Source: Ruminococcus sp. (GTDB taxonomy: Bacteria; Bacillota; Clostridia; Oscillospirales; Ruminococcaceae). Taken from it: a DNA stretch of 64,000 nt. Below are positions 33,989 to 42,359 of this stretch, piece after piece; the first letter of the stretch is position 1; each line of letters opens with the position of its first letter. Both the position numbers and the translations under genes were made by a program. The notes beneath the pieces are model-generated. The model saw only the letters and a program-made list of their open reading frames with translations, was not told the origin of the DNA and made no database searches. Where the stretch lies: NCBI GenBank assembly GCA_017961625.1, contig JAGCWY010000142.1, forward strand, positions 62,001 to 126,000, read 5' to 3'.

Positions 33989-35428
33989 ATGAGCAGCAAC
34001 ATCAACAGCTATGAAAGCCCTTTCTGCACACGTTATGCAAGTGAGGAAATGCAGTACATTTTCTCTGCGGATAAAAAATTCACCACATGGAGAAAGCTTT
34101 GGGTAGCTTTGGCAAGAGCCGAAATGAAACTTGGGCTGCCTGTTACTGAGGCACAGGTTAAGCAACTTGAGGAGCATATAAACGACGTTGACTACGAAAT
34201 GGCAGCTGAGCGCGAAAAAATAACACGCCATGACGTTATGGCTCATGTATTCACTTACGGACAGGCTTGTCCCGATGCGGCAGGCATCATACACCTCGGT
34301 GCAACCTCCTGCTACGTAGGCGACAATACCGACGTTATCATCATGCGCGACGCTCTTAAGGTAGTACGTAGGAAGCTTCTCAACGTAATGAACAACCTTG
34401 CAAAGTTCGCAGACGAGTACAAGAATCTCCCCTGCCTTGCTTATACTCATTTGCAGCCCGCTCAGCTCACCACAGTTGGCAAGAGGGCTACTCTCTGGCT
34501 CAACGAGCTCCTCATGGACTTTCAGGACCTCGAATACCGTATGTCCACACTTAAACTCCTCGGCTCCAAGGGTACAACAGGTACTCAGGCTTCATTTATG
34601 GAGCTTTTCGAGGGTGATACCAACAAGATAAAGAAGTTAGAACAGATGATTGCAGAGGAAATGGGCTTCGACGCGGTAGTTCCTGTATCAGGTCAGACCT
34701 ACTCACGCAAGGTGGACTCAAAGGTGCTAGAGCTCCTCAGCGATATAGCACAGTCCGCAAGCAAATTCTCCAACGATATGCGTATACTCCAGTCCTTCAA
34801 GGAAATGGAGGAGCCCCGCGAAAAGAAGCAGATAGGTTCTTCCGCAATGGCTTACAAACGCAATCCAATGCGCTGTGAAAGAATAACCTCTCTCGCACGT
34901 TACGTGATGATAGACAGCCTCAACCCTGCTTTCACAGCAGGCACGCAGTGGTTTGAGAGGACTCTCGACGACTCCGCAAACAAACGTATCAGCGTAGCAG
35001 AGGCATTCCTCGGCGTTGACGCTATACTCAATATAATGCTCAATGTTACTAATGGTATTGTAGTATATCCCGAGATGATACGCCGGCGCGTTATGGCAGA
35101 GCTTCCCTTCATGGCAAGTGAGAACATTATGATGGACGCCGTAAAGAAGGGCGGAAACCGTCAGGAGCTCCACGACCGTATCATGGATTACTCAATGGAG
35201 GCAGGCGCTAATGTAAAGGTCAAGGGTCTTGACAACAACCTCTGCGAACTCATCGAAGCCGATCCTATGTTCATGGTAACAAAGGAGGAGCTTGACGCAG
35301 TTCTCAAGCCCGAGAACTACACAGGAAGAAGCTCACAGCAGGTTGATGAGTTCCTTACTGAGTGTATAAAGCCTATTCTCGCCGCAAACAAGGACATTCT
35401 CGGCGAAAGCTTCGAAATGAAAAATTAG
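33989..35428 (+). CDS. purB: Adenylosuccinate lyase
   Basis: Cleaves SAICAR and adenylosuccinate in purine synthesis. The 479-residue protein shows the fumarase/aspartase-superfamily blocks: KITRHDVMAHV, HLGATSCYVGDN, THLQPAQLTTVGKR (catalytic His) and the flexible signature loop KQIGSSAMAYKRNPM. It has its own promoter. No other purine genes are close. Confidence 0.96.
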   Translation: MSSNINSYESPFCTRYASEEMQYIFSADKKFTTWRKLWVALARAEMKLGLPVTEAQVKQLEEHINDVDYEMAAEREKITRHDVMAHVFTYGQACPDAAGIIHLGATSCYVGDNTDVIIMRDALKVVRRKLLNVMNNLAKFADEYKNLPCLAYTHLQPAQLTTVGKRATLWLNELLMDFQDLEYRMSTLKLLGSKGTTGTQASFMELFEGDTNKIKKLEQMIAEEMGFDAVVPVSGQTYSRKVDSKVLELLSDIAQSASKFSNDMRILQSFKEMEEPREKKQIGSSAMAYKRNPMRCERITSLARYVMIDSLNPAFTAGTQWFERTLDDSANKRISVAEAFLGVDAILNIMLNVTNGIVVYPEMIRRRVMAELPFMASENIMMDAVKKGGNRQELHDRIMDYSMEAGANVKVKGLDNNLCELIEADPMFMVTKEELDAVLKPENYTGRSSQQVDEFLTECIKPILAANKDILGESFEMKN

Positions 35429-35555
35429 TCAGCGCAAAAAGCCATTAGCATTTAGGAACGCACATTGTTCGTCCGTTATACTGCAGTATTATCAGGCGGA
35501 TAGTATCCTCCTCTACACTAAGCACTAATCACCAACCGCAAATACTGGAGATACA

Positions 35556-36293
35556 ATGAAAAAAGCACTCATTATCGGCGGAGCTGTTCTCGGTTTTCTG
35601 CTCACTGCTTCACTTGTAATATTCATATTTTTCCCGGGACTTCCCTCTTTTTTCAAGGTGAAATACCAATACAAGCATATCAATGAAAAGCCAAATGCTT
35701 TTGAACTCGTATCTGTCAGAGCCGATTTTAAAGAATTTACACTGGATGGCATTAAACTTAAAGCACCAGCCGATTGCAGTTTGAAACTCGGCGGCAGCGG
35801 TCTGAAATCGGCATCTGGAGAAGTGGAGCTCGTTGTACTGCAAACCAACAACAAAGAACAAGATGAAACCCTTGCTTCATTTCAGGATTACGACCCGTGG
35901 GACATATATAAATATGAGCAAGAAGATTACAAAGATTTTTTCAGATTAATAGGGACAGAACCGCCACAGTACGGCTTCAGCTCAAAGATTCTGTTTTACA
36001 TAAGGGAATATATCACCTCTGCAGACTGTATAAGAATCCGCGGAAAAAATAAGGATATCTTTTTCGAGCTTGCCAATCTAAAGGAAAAAGCAATGGAAGC
36101 CGAAGATATGCAGAAGCTCAAAAGCAGCAACTTCACAGAATATATCGGCAGAATACATCGCAACGGATATGAAGATATATGGAATTTGTCCATTTTTCCT
36201 GATGGAGATGACCTGAACTCATATTTAGTCACGATAAAATGCGGCGACGAAACAACTGCAAAGCAGATAATCAGCTCTATAGAGCTTGAATAA
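35556..36293 (+). CDS. Membrane-anchored protein, paralogue of the 38088 product
   Basis: A 245-residue protein with one N-terminal membrane helix (about 4-26) ending FFPGLPSFFKVKYQY, then an extracytoplasmic domain of mixed helix and strand. The FFPGLP-x2-(F/Y)-K-x-K segment, a middle EDYKDFF...IGTEPPQYGF segment and a C-terminal FPDGDDLNSYLVTIK...ISSIEL align with the protein at 38088 (YFFPGLPYYYKTKH, KMQKTPPENKY, YPERDKRHRYILSMS...AESVQL). No known family. It starts 13 bases before rimM in the same direction, so it probably shares its transcript. Confidence 0.75.
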   Translation: MKKALIIGGAVLGFLLTASLVIFIFFPGLPSFFKVKYQYKHINEKPNAFELVSVRADFKEFTLDGIKLKAPADCSLKLGGSGLKSASGEVELVVLQTNNKEQDETLASFQDYDPWDIYKYEQEDYKDFFRLIGTEPPQYGFSSKILFYIREYITSADCIRIRGKNKDIFFELANLKEKAMEAEDMQKLKSSNFTEYIGRIHRNGYEDIWNLSIFPDGDDLNSYLVTIKCGDETTAKQIISSIELE

Positions 36294-36306
36294 CAAAGGA
36301 TAAGAT

Positions 36307-36810
36307 ATGAAAAAACAATACCTCGAAGCGGGCAAGATAGTCACCACCCACGGCATACGGGGAGAGGTGAAGATAATGCCCTACACCGACAGCCCCGAGC
36401 TTCTTGCAGAGTTCGACAGGTTATTCATAGGAAAAGGGCACGATGAAGTGTTCATTGAGCGCTCCCGTGTATTCAAAAATACGGTCATTGCCAAGATAGA
36501 GGGCGTGGATACTCCCGAGGCTGCGGAAAAGCTCCGCAACAAGGTGCTTTATATGCACCGCGACGACCTTGAACTTGACGAGGATACCTATTTCATACAG
36601 GACCTTATCGGTATGGAGGTCCGAGACGCGGACACCGCGGAGGTCTACGGCACTATCGCCGACGTAATGCAGACCGGTGCAAACGACGTCTACGTCATAA
36701 AGGGACAGGATAGGGAATATCTCGTTCCTGCCATTGCCGATGTTGTGATATCTACCGATACCGACGAAAACATAATGACTATTCGTCCCCTCGACGGGCT
36801 TTTCGACTGA
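36307..36810 (+). CDS. rimM: Ribosome maturation factor RimM
   Basis: 30S assembly factor, 167 residues. N-terminal domain begins YLEAGKIVTTHGIRGEVKI, C-terminal PRC barrel includes YFIQDLIGMEVRDADT, QTGANDVYVIKG and YLVPAIADVVI. Usually followed directly by trmD in the rpsP-rimM-trmD-rplS operon; here two other genes lie between them. Confidence 0.95.
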   Translation: MKKQYLEAGKIVTTHGIRGEVKIMPYTDSPELLAEFDRLFIGKGHDEVFIERSRVFKNTVIAKIEGVDTPEAAEKLRNKVLYMHRDDLELDEDTYFIQDLIGMEVRDADTAEVYGTIADVMQTGANDVYVIKGQDREYLVPAIADVVISTDTDENIMTIRPLDGLFD

Positions 36811-36813
36811 GAT

Positions 36814-38037
36814 ATGAAGAAAATCAATATCATATCTATCACTGTACTTGCAGTGTTATTCGCCGGGCTTGCAGTCTGGTCTGTGCTGTTTTTTCCGTCT
36901 CACTACAGGAACAAAAACGCCGATATAATATTGATTGGTGAAGAGCACGGTGTGAAGCGATACTACAATATGGAGATTGAATACTGGAAGGATTGCTACG
37001 AAAATAAAGGTATACGCCACCTTTTTCTGGAACTTCCCTACTATGACGGAGAATTCCTTAATATCTGGATGCAGTCCGATAATGATGAGATACTTGACAA
37101 GATGCTTGAAGAGATTCAGGGCACTGCAAGCAATACGCCTGATTATAAGGAGTTTTTCCACACTATCAAGCGTGATTATCCGGAAACCATTTTCCACGGC
37201 ACCGATATTGGTCACCAGTATATGACCACAGGCGCAAGATATCTTGAATATATTTCAGAAATGAACTCAGGCGATCTTACACATTCTGAGAACCAACGTA
37301 TAGCTCTCGAAAACATCGAGCAGGCAAAAACGGCATACAGTGTTAACCCATCAGAATTCTTAGCTTTGCGCGAGCCCTATATGATATCAAACTTTATCCG
37401 GGAGTATGACAATATCGGTCAACCTGAGATAATGGGTATCTATGGCACATATCATGCGGACTTATCTGCGGACAGAATGGCAGGAGCACTTAAGGAGCAT
37501 TACGGCAATAATATAAGTACTACTCTGCTTCCGACAAAGTATTACCGAGGCTGGGAACCGCTCCCGGAATGGGGCATATCGTTCGTGGGCATAGTATTCC
37601 TGCTAATGCTTTTCATACCCAATGTTTTATGGAGCAAAAGGCAGCCCGCAGGCTATGAGGAGTCCGCAAAGCATGAAAACAAAGTGCTCCTCACACTTGA
37701 ACGTGCAGGCGAAGTTCTTGTAAGCGTACTTCTGCTTACCAACCGACGCCTAGATCGCTTTTCATTTTCACCGCGGCTTGGCTATATTATACTTGCACTT
37801 GTGCTCATGATCATTTACGAGCTATACTGGATAAAGTATTTCCGAAGCAGTCGCACCCTTGCAGATATGTACTCGGATTACTGCGGATTTCCGCTGGCAG
37901 GAGCTTCACTGCCTGTATTTGCCGCACTCCTGCTGGGAGTTTATGCCTGCAATGTCTTCCTTATCGCAGCAGCGATAATACTCGGCATCGGACACATCGG
38001 CATACACCTTATGCATAAAAAAGAAACAGAAAAATAA
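36814..38037 (+). CDS. EreA/ChaN/TraB-like domain protein with C-terminal membrane helices
   Basis: A 407-residue protein. An N-terminal membrane anchor (about 4-26) is followed by a domain of about 220 residues beginning ADIILIGEEHGVKRYY with IRHLFLELPYY and, later, IMGIYGTYHADL; the GEEHG and GTYH elements match the ChaN/EreA/TraB-type fold (family knowledge, by-eye match). The C-terminal third has three to four membrane segments (about 255-275, 320-340, 360-395). The active-site histidine and glutamate are kept, but substrate is unknown. It follows rimM by 3 bases. Confidence 0.72.
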   Translation: MKKINIISITVLAVLFAGLAVWSVLFFPSHYRNKNADIILIGEEHGVKRYYNMEIEYWKDCYENKGIRHLFLELPYYDGEFLNIWMQSDNDEILDKMLEEIQGTASNTPDYKEFFHTIKRDYPETIFHGTDIGHQYMTTGARYLEYISEMNSGDLTHSENQRIALENIEQAKTAYSVNPSEFLALREPYMISNFIREYDNIGQPEIMGIYGTYHADLSADRMAGALKEHYGNNISTTLLPTKYYRGWEPLPEWGISFVGIVFLLMLFIPNVLWSKRQPAGYEESAKHENKVLLTLERAGEVLVSVLLLTNRRLDRFSFSPRLGYIILALVLMIIYELYWIKYFRSSRTLADMYSDYCGFPLAGASLPVFAALLLGVYACNVFLIAAAIILGIGHIGIHLMHKKETEK

Positions 38038-38087
38038 AAAGAACAAAAGAAAACAGGCTCAACACAGCCAAAAAGGAGGCATTTATC

Positions 38088-38807
38088 ATGAAAAAGATCT
38101 TAAGCATACTATTTTTTCTCATCATCGCCGCTATCGGAGTATGCGCATACTTCTTCCCTGGACTTCCCTACTACTATAAGACAAAGCACGAATTTGACGA
38201 GACCGGAAGTATATGGTATGATGTCCCAAAAGAACTGCCAGAACTGTCCGATGGCTACGACCTTTACTCCTCTCTTGGCGTGCGTATAACTGCTTGGAAG
38301 GGTATGGAGCCCGTCCGCACCGACGAAAAGGACGCTGTAATGTGGGGCAACAAAGACGATAACCTCTTTGTATCCGTATGCGTGGACACTCTTGGCGAGA
38401 ATTATGACTTTCTCGATATGACAGGCATAGATCACGAGGATCTCGAAAGCTACTGCAAGAAAATGCAGAAAACGCCTCCTGAAAATAAATACGAATTCGT
38501 CCGCCTTGCAGCTATGCTGACTATGGATGACTTCGACCTCCGTAGCCGAAAAAACGCAAAAACAGTATATAAGATCATGAATTGCAAGAATGACATGATA
38601 CCAGACAAAATGGATCAGATCAAGTTCTTTCCCGTTGACGGCGTAGGCTTCCGTGGCTTCCTGCTTACTCAAGACACCCCAGAGGGACAGACCGCTTTTA
38701 TAAATATATACCCTGAAAGGGACAAGCGTCACCGATATATCCTTTCCATGAGTGTAACTGACTGGGACGAGGTTATCGCTATCGCTGAAAGCGTACAGCT
38801 TATATGA
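38088..38807 (+). CDS. Membrane-anchored protein, paralogue of the 35556 product
   Basis: A 239-residue protein with an N-terminal membrane helix (about 4-24) running into CAYFFPGLPYYYKTKHEF, then an extracytoplasmic alpha/beta domain. It shares the membrane-proximal FFPGLP-x2-(F/Y)-K-x-K block and a similar C-terminus with the protein at 35556, so the two are diverged copies. AAAGGAGG ribosome site. Located between the ChaN-like gene and trmD. Function not recognised. Confidence 0.75.
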   Translation: MKKILSILFFLIIAAIGVCAYFFPGLPYYYKTKHEFDETGSIWYDVPKELPELSDGYDLYSSLGVRITAWKGMEPVRTDEKDAVMWGNKDDNLFVSVCVDTLGENYDFLDMTGIDHEDLESYCKKMQKTPPENKYEFVRLAAMLTMDDFDLRSRKNAKTVYKIMNCKNDMIPDKMDQIKFFPVDGVGFRGFLLTQDTPEGQTAFINIYPERDKRHRYILSMSVTDWDEVIAIAESVQLI

Positions 38808-38861
38808 TAGAAATGCAGAAACTGCAATTGAATGCAGTCCCGCACTATAAAGGAGAAAATT

Positions 38862-39560
38862 ATGCATATTGAGATTGCCACACTGTTTCCCGAGATGTGT
38901 GAGGCTGTACTCGGAGAAAGCATTGTCGGAAGGGCTCGAAAAGCTGGAAAAATAAGCCTTCATTGCCGTCAGATAAGAGAGTATACCCTTGACAAGCACC
39001 GTAGGGTAGACGATACTCCCTACGGCGGTGGCATGGGTATGGTAATGCAGTGCGAACCAATATTCAACTGCTATAAGGCTATCTGTGAGGATCTTGGCAC
39101 AAAGCCACATACTATATATATGTCTCCGAAGGGCAGGATCTTCGACCAGAAACGCGCCATAGAGCTTTCAAAACAAGACAATATCCTTCTTATATGCGGC
39201 CACTACGAAGGCGTGGATCAGCGTGTCATAGACAAAATAGTTGACGAGGAGCTGTCTATAGGTGATTATGTACTCACAGGAGGCGAGCTCCCAGCCATGG
39301 TAGTTGCGGACACAGTTGCCCGTATGTGCGAGGGAGTACTATCCGACGAGGTATGCTTCACAGACGAGAGCATATACAGTGGTCTCCTCGAATATCCCCA
39401 GTATACCCGTCCCGAAGTGTGGGAGGGAGAACCTGTTCCACCGGTGCTCCTCACCGGTCATCACAAGAATATAGAGGCATGGAGACATGAACAAAGTCTC
39501 CGACTCACTGCTGAAAGGCGTCCAGATCTTTTAGCTAAATACAAGTTAAATAATGATTGA
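38862..39560 (+). CDS. trmD: tRNA (guanine37-N1)-methyltransferase
   Basis: SPOUT-fold methyltransferase making m1G37 in tRNAs. 232 residues from ATG 38862 (AGGAG 7 bases upstream); an earlier in-frame ATG at 38832 is rejected. Hallmarks: IATLFPEM, VDDTPYGGGMGMVM, MSPKGR, ICGHYEGVDQRV, EELSIGDYVLTGGELPAMV and YTRPEVW. The order rimM-(two genes)-trmD is unusual. Confidence 0.95.
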   Translation: MHIEIATLFPEMCEAVLGESIVGRARKAGKISLHCRQIREYTLDKHRRVDDTPYGGGMGMVMQCEPIFNCYKAICEDLGTKPHTIYMSPKGRIFDQKRAIELSKQDNILLICGHYEGVDQRVIDKIVDEELSIGDYVLTGGELPAMVVADTVARMCEGVLSDEVCFTDESIYSGLLEYPQYTRPEVWEGEPVPPVLLTGHHKNIEAWRHEQSLRLTAERRPDLLAKYKLNND

Positions 39561-39929
39561 GCGTTTTTTGCGCTTTTGGGTTTAAGTTTAACATTTATTG
39601 CTGTTCCACATATTAACTGGCTGTATATACAAAAAAACATTTTCCCTTTAGAAGAAATCAACATAATCTCGCGTTGAATAATATGCATTTTCAACAATTA
39701 GAATCAACATTTTTTGTAGTGATAATAAACAAGCAAGTTGATAAAAATTCGTTCACATTTAATCTAAATGTAGAATTTAGAGAAAAGATGAAGTATAATC
39801 GAAAAAATCCGTTGACGAAGAAAAAAATAGAATGTATAATAAAGTCAGCAAGAAAACAATTGCAAACGACAACACAGTCCTGCATAAAAATGAGAGGGGC
39901 TGTAACCACAGAGAATAGGAGAGTTGTTT
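39561..39929 (+). promoter_or_regulatory. AT-rich ptsH upstream region with promoter
   Basis: No supported gene in this 369-base gap. It is markedly more A/T-rich than its surroundings. A promoter TTGACG (39812-39817), 17-base spacer, TATAAT (39835-39840) gives ptsH a leader of about 80 bases. Just after trmD, AGCGTTTTTTGCGCTTTT is a weak terminator candidate. No catabolite-response element consensus was identified by eye. Confidence 0.75.
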
Positions 39930-40202
39930 ATGTTTGTTAGAGAAGTAATGGTAAAGAATCAGGTCGGTCTCCACGCAAGACCAGCTACTTTCTTTATTCA
40001 GAAGGCAAATGAGTTCAAGTCATCAATCTGGATTGAAAAGGAAGAGCGCAGAGTCAATGCAAAGAGCTTACTCGGAATTCTTTCCCTCGGCATCGTTGGC
40101 GGTACAAATGTAAAGGTTATCGCAGACGGAGCTGACGAGAAAGCAGCAGTTGACGCACTTATCGAGCTTGTTGACAGCGGCTTCAGCGAAGAGAACAGAT
40201 AA
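39930..40202 (+). CDS. ptsH: HPr phosphocarrier protein
   Basis: Phosphocarrier of the sugar phosphotransferase system and regulator of catabolite control. The 90-residue protein keeps His15 in GLHARPA, the PEP-dependent site, and Ser46 in KSLLGILSLGI, the HPr-kinase site, so it is HPr and not Crh. ATG 39930 is chosen over TTG 39924; AGGAGAG lies 7 bases upstream. No ptsI nearby. Confidence 0.94.
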   Translation: MFVREVMVKNQVGLHARPATFFIQKANEFKSSIWIEKEERRVNAKSLLGILSLGIVGGTNVKVIADGADEKAAVDALIELVDSGFSEENR

Positions 40203-40221
40203 TTAAAAAGACTATATTTTG

Positions 40222-40250
40222 GGGCGTTACGTTCAGTAACGCCCGCTTTT
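40222..40250 (+). terminator. Intrinsic terminator after ptsH
   Basis: GGGCGTTAC (40222-40230), loop GTTCA, GTAACGCCC (40236-40244), then GCTTTTATTTA. It lies between convergent ptsH and the leftward peptidase gene. Confidence 0.88.
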
Positions 40251-40296
40251 ATTTATTGCCTGCCGGCAAGGTTATCGGAGGCACAACTTTTATAGC

Positions 40297-41520
40297 CTAA
40301 TACATTCCCTTTGCCATATTTTCGGCAAATATCCCATATCCCCGTGAGGGATCGGCTACGAAAACATGAGTGACCGCTCCAGCGAGCCTGCCGTCCTGTA
40401 TCACAGGACTTCCACTCATGCCCTGAACTATGCCGCCAGTAGCTTCAAGAAGCCTTTTGTCGGTTATCCTTATCACCATATTCTTCGAGTCTGAGCTGCC
40501 ATAGTCCACACGTTCTATCACAGCAGAGTACCTCTGAGGCTTTTCGCCGGATACAGTAGTATATATCTCCGCAGGGCCCTCCCTTATATCCTGACTGTAT
40601 GCCATTGTGAACTCATCACATTCTGCGGAAAGCTCCTCAAGAGCCTCCGGCGTGAGCTTACCATAGATACCACTGGTCTTATTGCCATCGAGGACACCGA
40701 AGCTTTCCCCTGCAGCAAAGCTGCCGCGTAGCTCTCCGGGAGAGCCCTTTGCACCACGGCGTACATCTGTTATCTCAATAGGCACCGCTTCTCCGCTGTG
40801 GATGGGAACTATACCTCCAGTGTCTGAATCACATACAGGGTGCCCGAGACCTGCAAAGCAGCCAGTACTCTTGTCAAAAAATGACATGGTTCCTATTCCT
40901 GCGATGCTGTCGCGCACCCACATACCGCCCTTGTAGCAGCCGCACTTTCGGGAGAATACAGGCTGAAGCAGCGCGGAAAATATCCTTCCGCTCCGTTCTA
41001 CGGAAAGCTTCACTGCTTTTCCGCCTGAGGAAGAAATGATTGCCTGCAAAGCGTCGTTTGAGGTGATAGCTTCACCGTCTGCTAGACGTATTATATCTCC
41101 CGTGCATATCCCTGCTTTCTTCGCAGGACAGCCCATAACGCCAGTTTCATCCTCAACGTCGTCGAGATCCGTGACCATTACCCCTTCCATAAGGAGCTTT
41201 ATGCCGAAGGGCCTTCCGCCTAGTGTAAATACAGGAGCCTCAGCCCGGCGCACCTCCACATTCTTTACCGGTATAACACCAAAAAGGGATAGTGTTACCT
41301 GCTCTGAGTCTGCACAATTTCCTGCTGCAGGAACTGCTCCATCAAAGGACGCCGAACAGCTCAGCTCGGGATATTCTGCTATTTTAAAGGTTTTTCCAGT
41401 TTCGACCGTTACAGCCGACGGGAGCCGCAGCGAATAATATCCTGCCATTCCGAATAATCCGATAAATCCGGCAGATAATAAGGCTGCGGCTGATTTTATT
41501 ATTTTTCTTTTCAGCAACAT
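40297..41520 (-). CDS. spoIVB: SpoIVB peptidase
   Basis: Secreted PDZ/serine peptidase that triggers sigma-K processing in spore formers. The 407-residue protein has an N-terminal membrane anchor (about 10-32), a PDZ domain (about 125-200, with AKKAGICTGDIIRLADG), and a peptidase domain with GLGHPVCDSDTGG (catalytic His) and VQGMSGSPVIQDG (catalytic Ser). All catalytic elements are present. An AAAGGA ribosome site precedes the ATG. It is divergent from the next gene. Confidence 0.92.
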   Translation of the reverse strand: MLLKRKIIKSAAALLSAGFIGLFGMAGYYSLRLPSAVTVETGKTFKIAEYPELSCSASFDGAVPAAGNCADSEQVTLSLFGVIPVKNVEVRRAEAPVFTLGGRPFGIKLLMEGVMVTDLDDVEDETGVMGCPAKKAGICTGDIIRLADGEAITSNDALQAIISSSGGKAVKLSVERSGRIFSALLQPVFSRKCGCYKGGMWVRDSIAGIGTMSFFDKSTGCFAGLGHPVCDSDTGGIVPIHSGEAVPIEITDVRRGAKGSPGELRGSFAAGESFGVLDGNKTSGIYGKLTPEALEELSAECDEFTMAYSQDIREGPAEIYTTVSGEKPQRYSAVIERVDYGSSDSKNMVIRITDKRLLEATGGIVQGMSGSPVIQDGRLAGAVTHVFVADPSRGYGIFAENMAKGMY

Positions 41521-41628
41521 TTTTATTTTTTCCTTTCATGTTCCCGGAGGAACATAATTATTATGCTTCGGCTATGTAATATTATTAATGTGAAATACAC
41601 ACAGCCGAAATGTACTTATGGAGTAAAT

Positions 41629-42153
41629 ATGAACCGTAAAAATATGAAAAATTCACCTGCAAAGAGATTCCGCCTCATGACCGCTCTGAAAGTCGCAATG
41701 ATGGTGCTCAGTCTGTGGTTCTCATGCGCAATGACTACTCTAAGCGGCGCAGGACTTATTTACAACCGCAGCAGCTACGGGGAAATTCTTGCAAAAACGG
41801 GGGTATTCCTTGTTATATCATCCATTATGATGACTGCCGGAGCCTTTTTATGCCTTTTCAGAAAAAAAACGACAGATATACTTTCGATAATACTTTCAGC
41901 TCCTGGACTTGTCCTCTGTCTGACTATGCTACACCGTCTTGCCACTCATGCCAACAAAGCAGGATGGACAGACAAATACTCCCTCCTGCCGGTAAGCGAT
42001 ATGTACATACGCCGGATATTGCCCTGTATCGCTCCTGTGGTTATGGCTACAGCTATAGCAGCCGTACATCTCTGCTCATACGAAAACAGTGAGCAGCAGC
42101 ACTCAGGAAAAGCTGCAAAACAGGCAAAGGTCAGCGATACCGCCCATAAGTGA
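41629..42153 (+). CDS. Multi-pass membrane protein of unknown function
   Basis: A 174-residue protein: a basic N-terminus (NRKNMKNSPAKRFR), four hydrophobic segments (about 25-45, 57-78, 88-105, 130-150) and a polar Lys/Gln/Ser tail. Start at ATG 41629, with GGAG a few bases upstream; a start at 41563 would add 22 residues. No family recognised. It is the single gene between spoIVB (divergent) and a terminator. Confidence 0.68.
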   Translation: MNRKNMKNSPAKRFRLMTALKVAMMVLSLWFSCAMTTLSGAGLIYNRSSYGEILAKTGVFLVISSIMMTAGAFLCLFRKKTTDILSIILSAPGLVLCLTMLHRLATHANKAGWTDKYSLLPVSDMYIRRILPCIAPVVMATAIAAVHLCSYENSEQQHSGKAAKQAKVSDTAHK

Positions 42154-42223
42154 AGAAAGAACTGTAACAGCAATGGGATGTTTTTTATCTTAAAAGAGGC
42201 ACGGTAAATATTATACAGCAGAA

Positions 42224-42247
42224 AGGACGGGAAAACCGTCCTTTTTT
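42224..42247 (+). terminator. Intrinsic terminator before birA
   Basis: AGGACGG, loop GAAAA, CCGTCCT, then a run of Ts; it isolates birA from the membrane protein gene upstream. Confidence 0.88.
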
Positions 42248-42299
42248 GCGTATCAGCAAAAAAATTCACACTTTCAGGATCTATTTTATACTTTTTATC

Positions 42300-42328
42300 T
42301 TGAAATTTTTATCTTTTTGTGGTACAAT
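42300..42328 (+). promoter_or_regulatory. Promoter for birA
   Basis: TTGAAA (42300-42305), 17-base spacer, TACAAT (42323-42328), 31 bases before the birA start. Confidence 0.82.
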
Positions 42329-42359
42329 GTTATCAATATTACCGAAAGGAACATTTACC

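Noticed and set aside
39674..39940. 88-codon plus-strand frame in the gap before ptsH
   Set aside because: It covers the ptsH promoter and start, is lysine/asparagine-rich as expected for AT-rich noise, and has no ribosome site.
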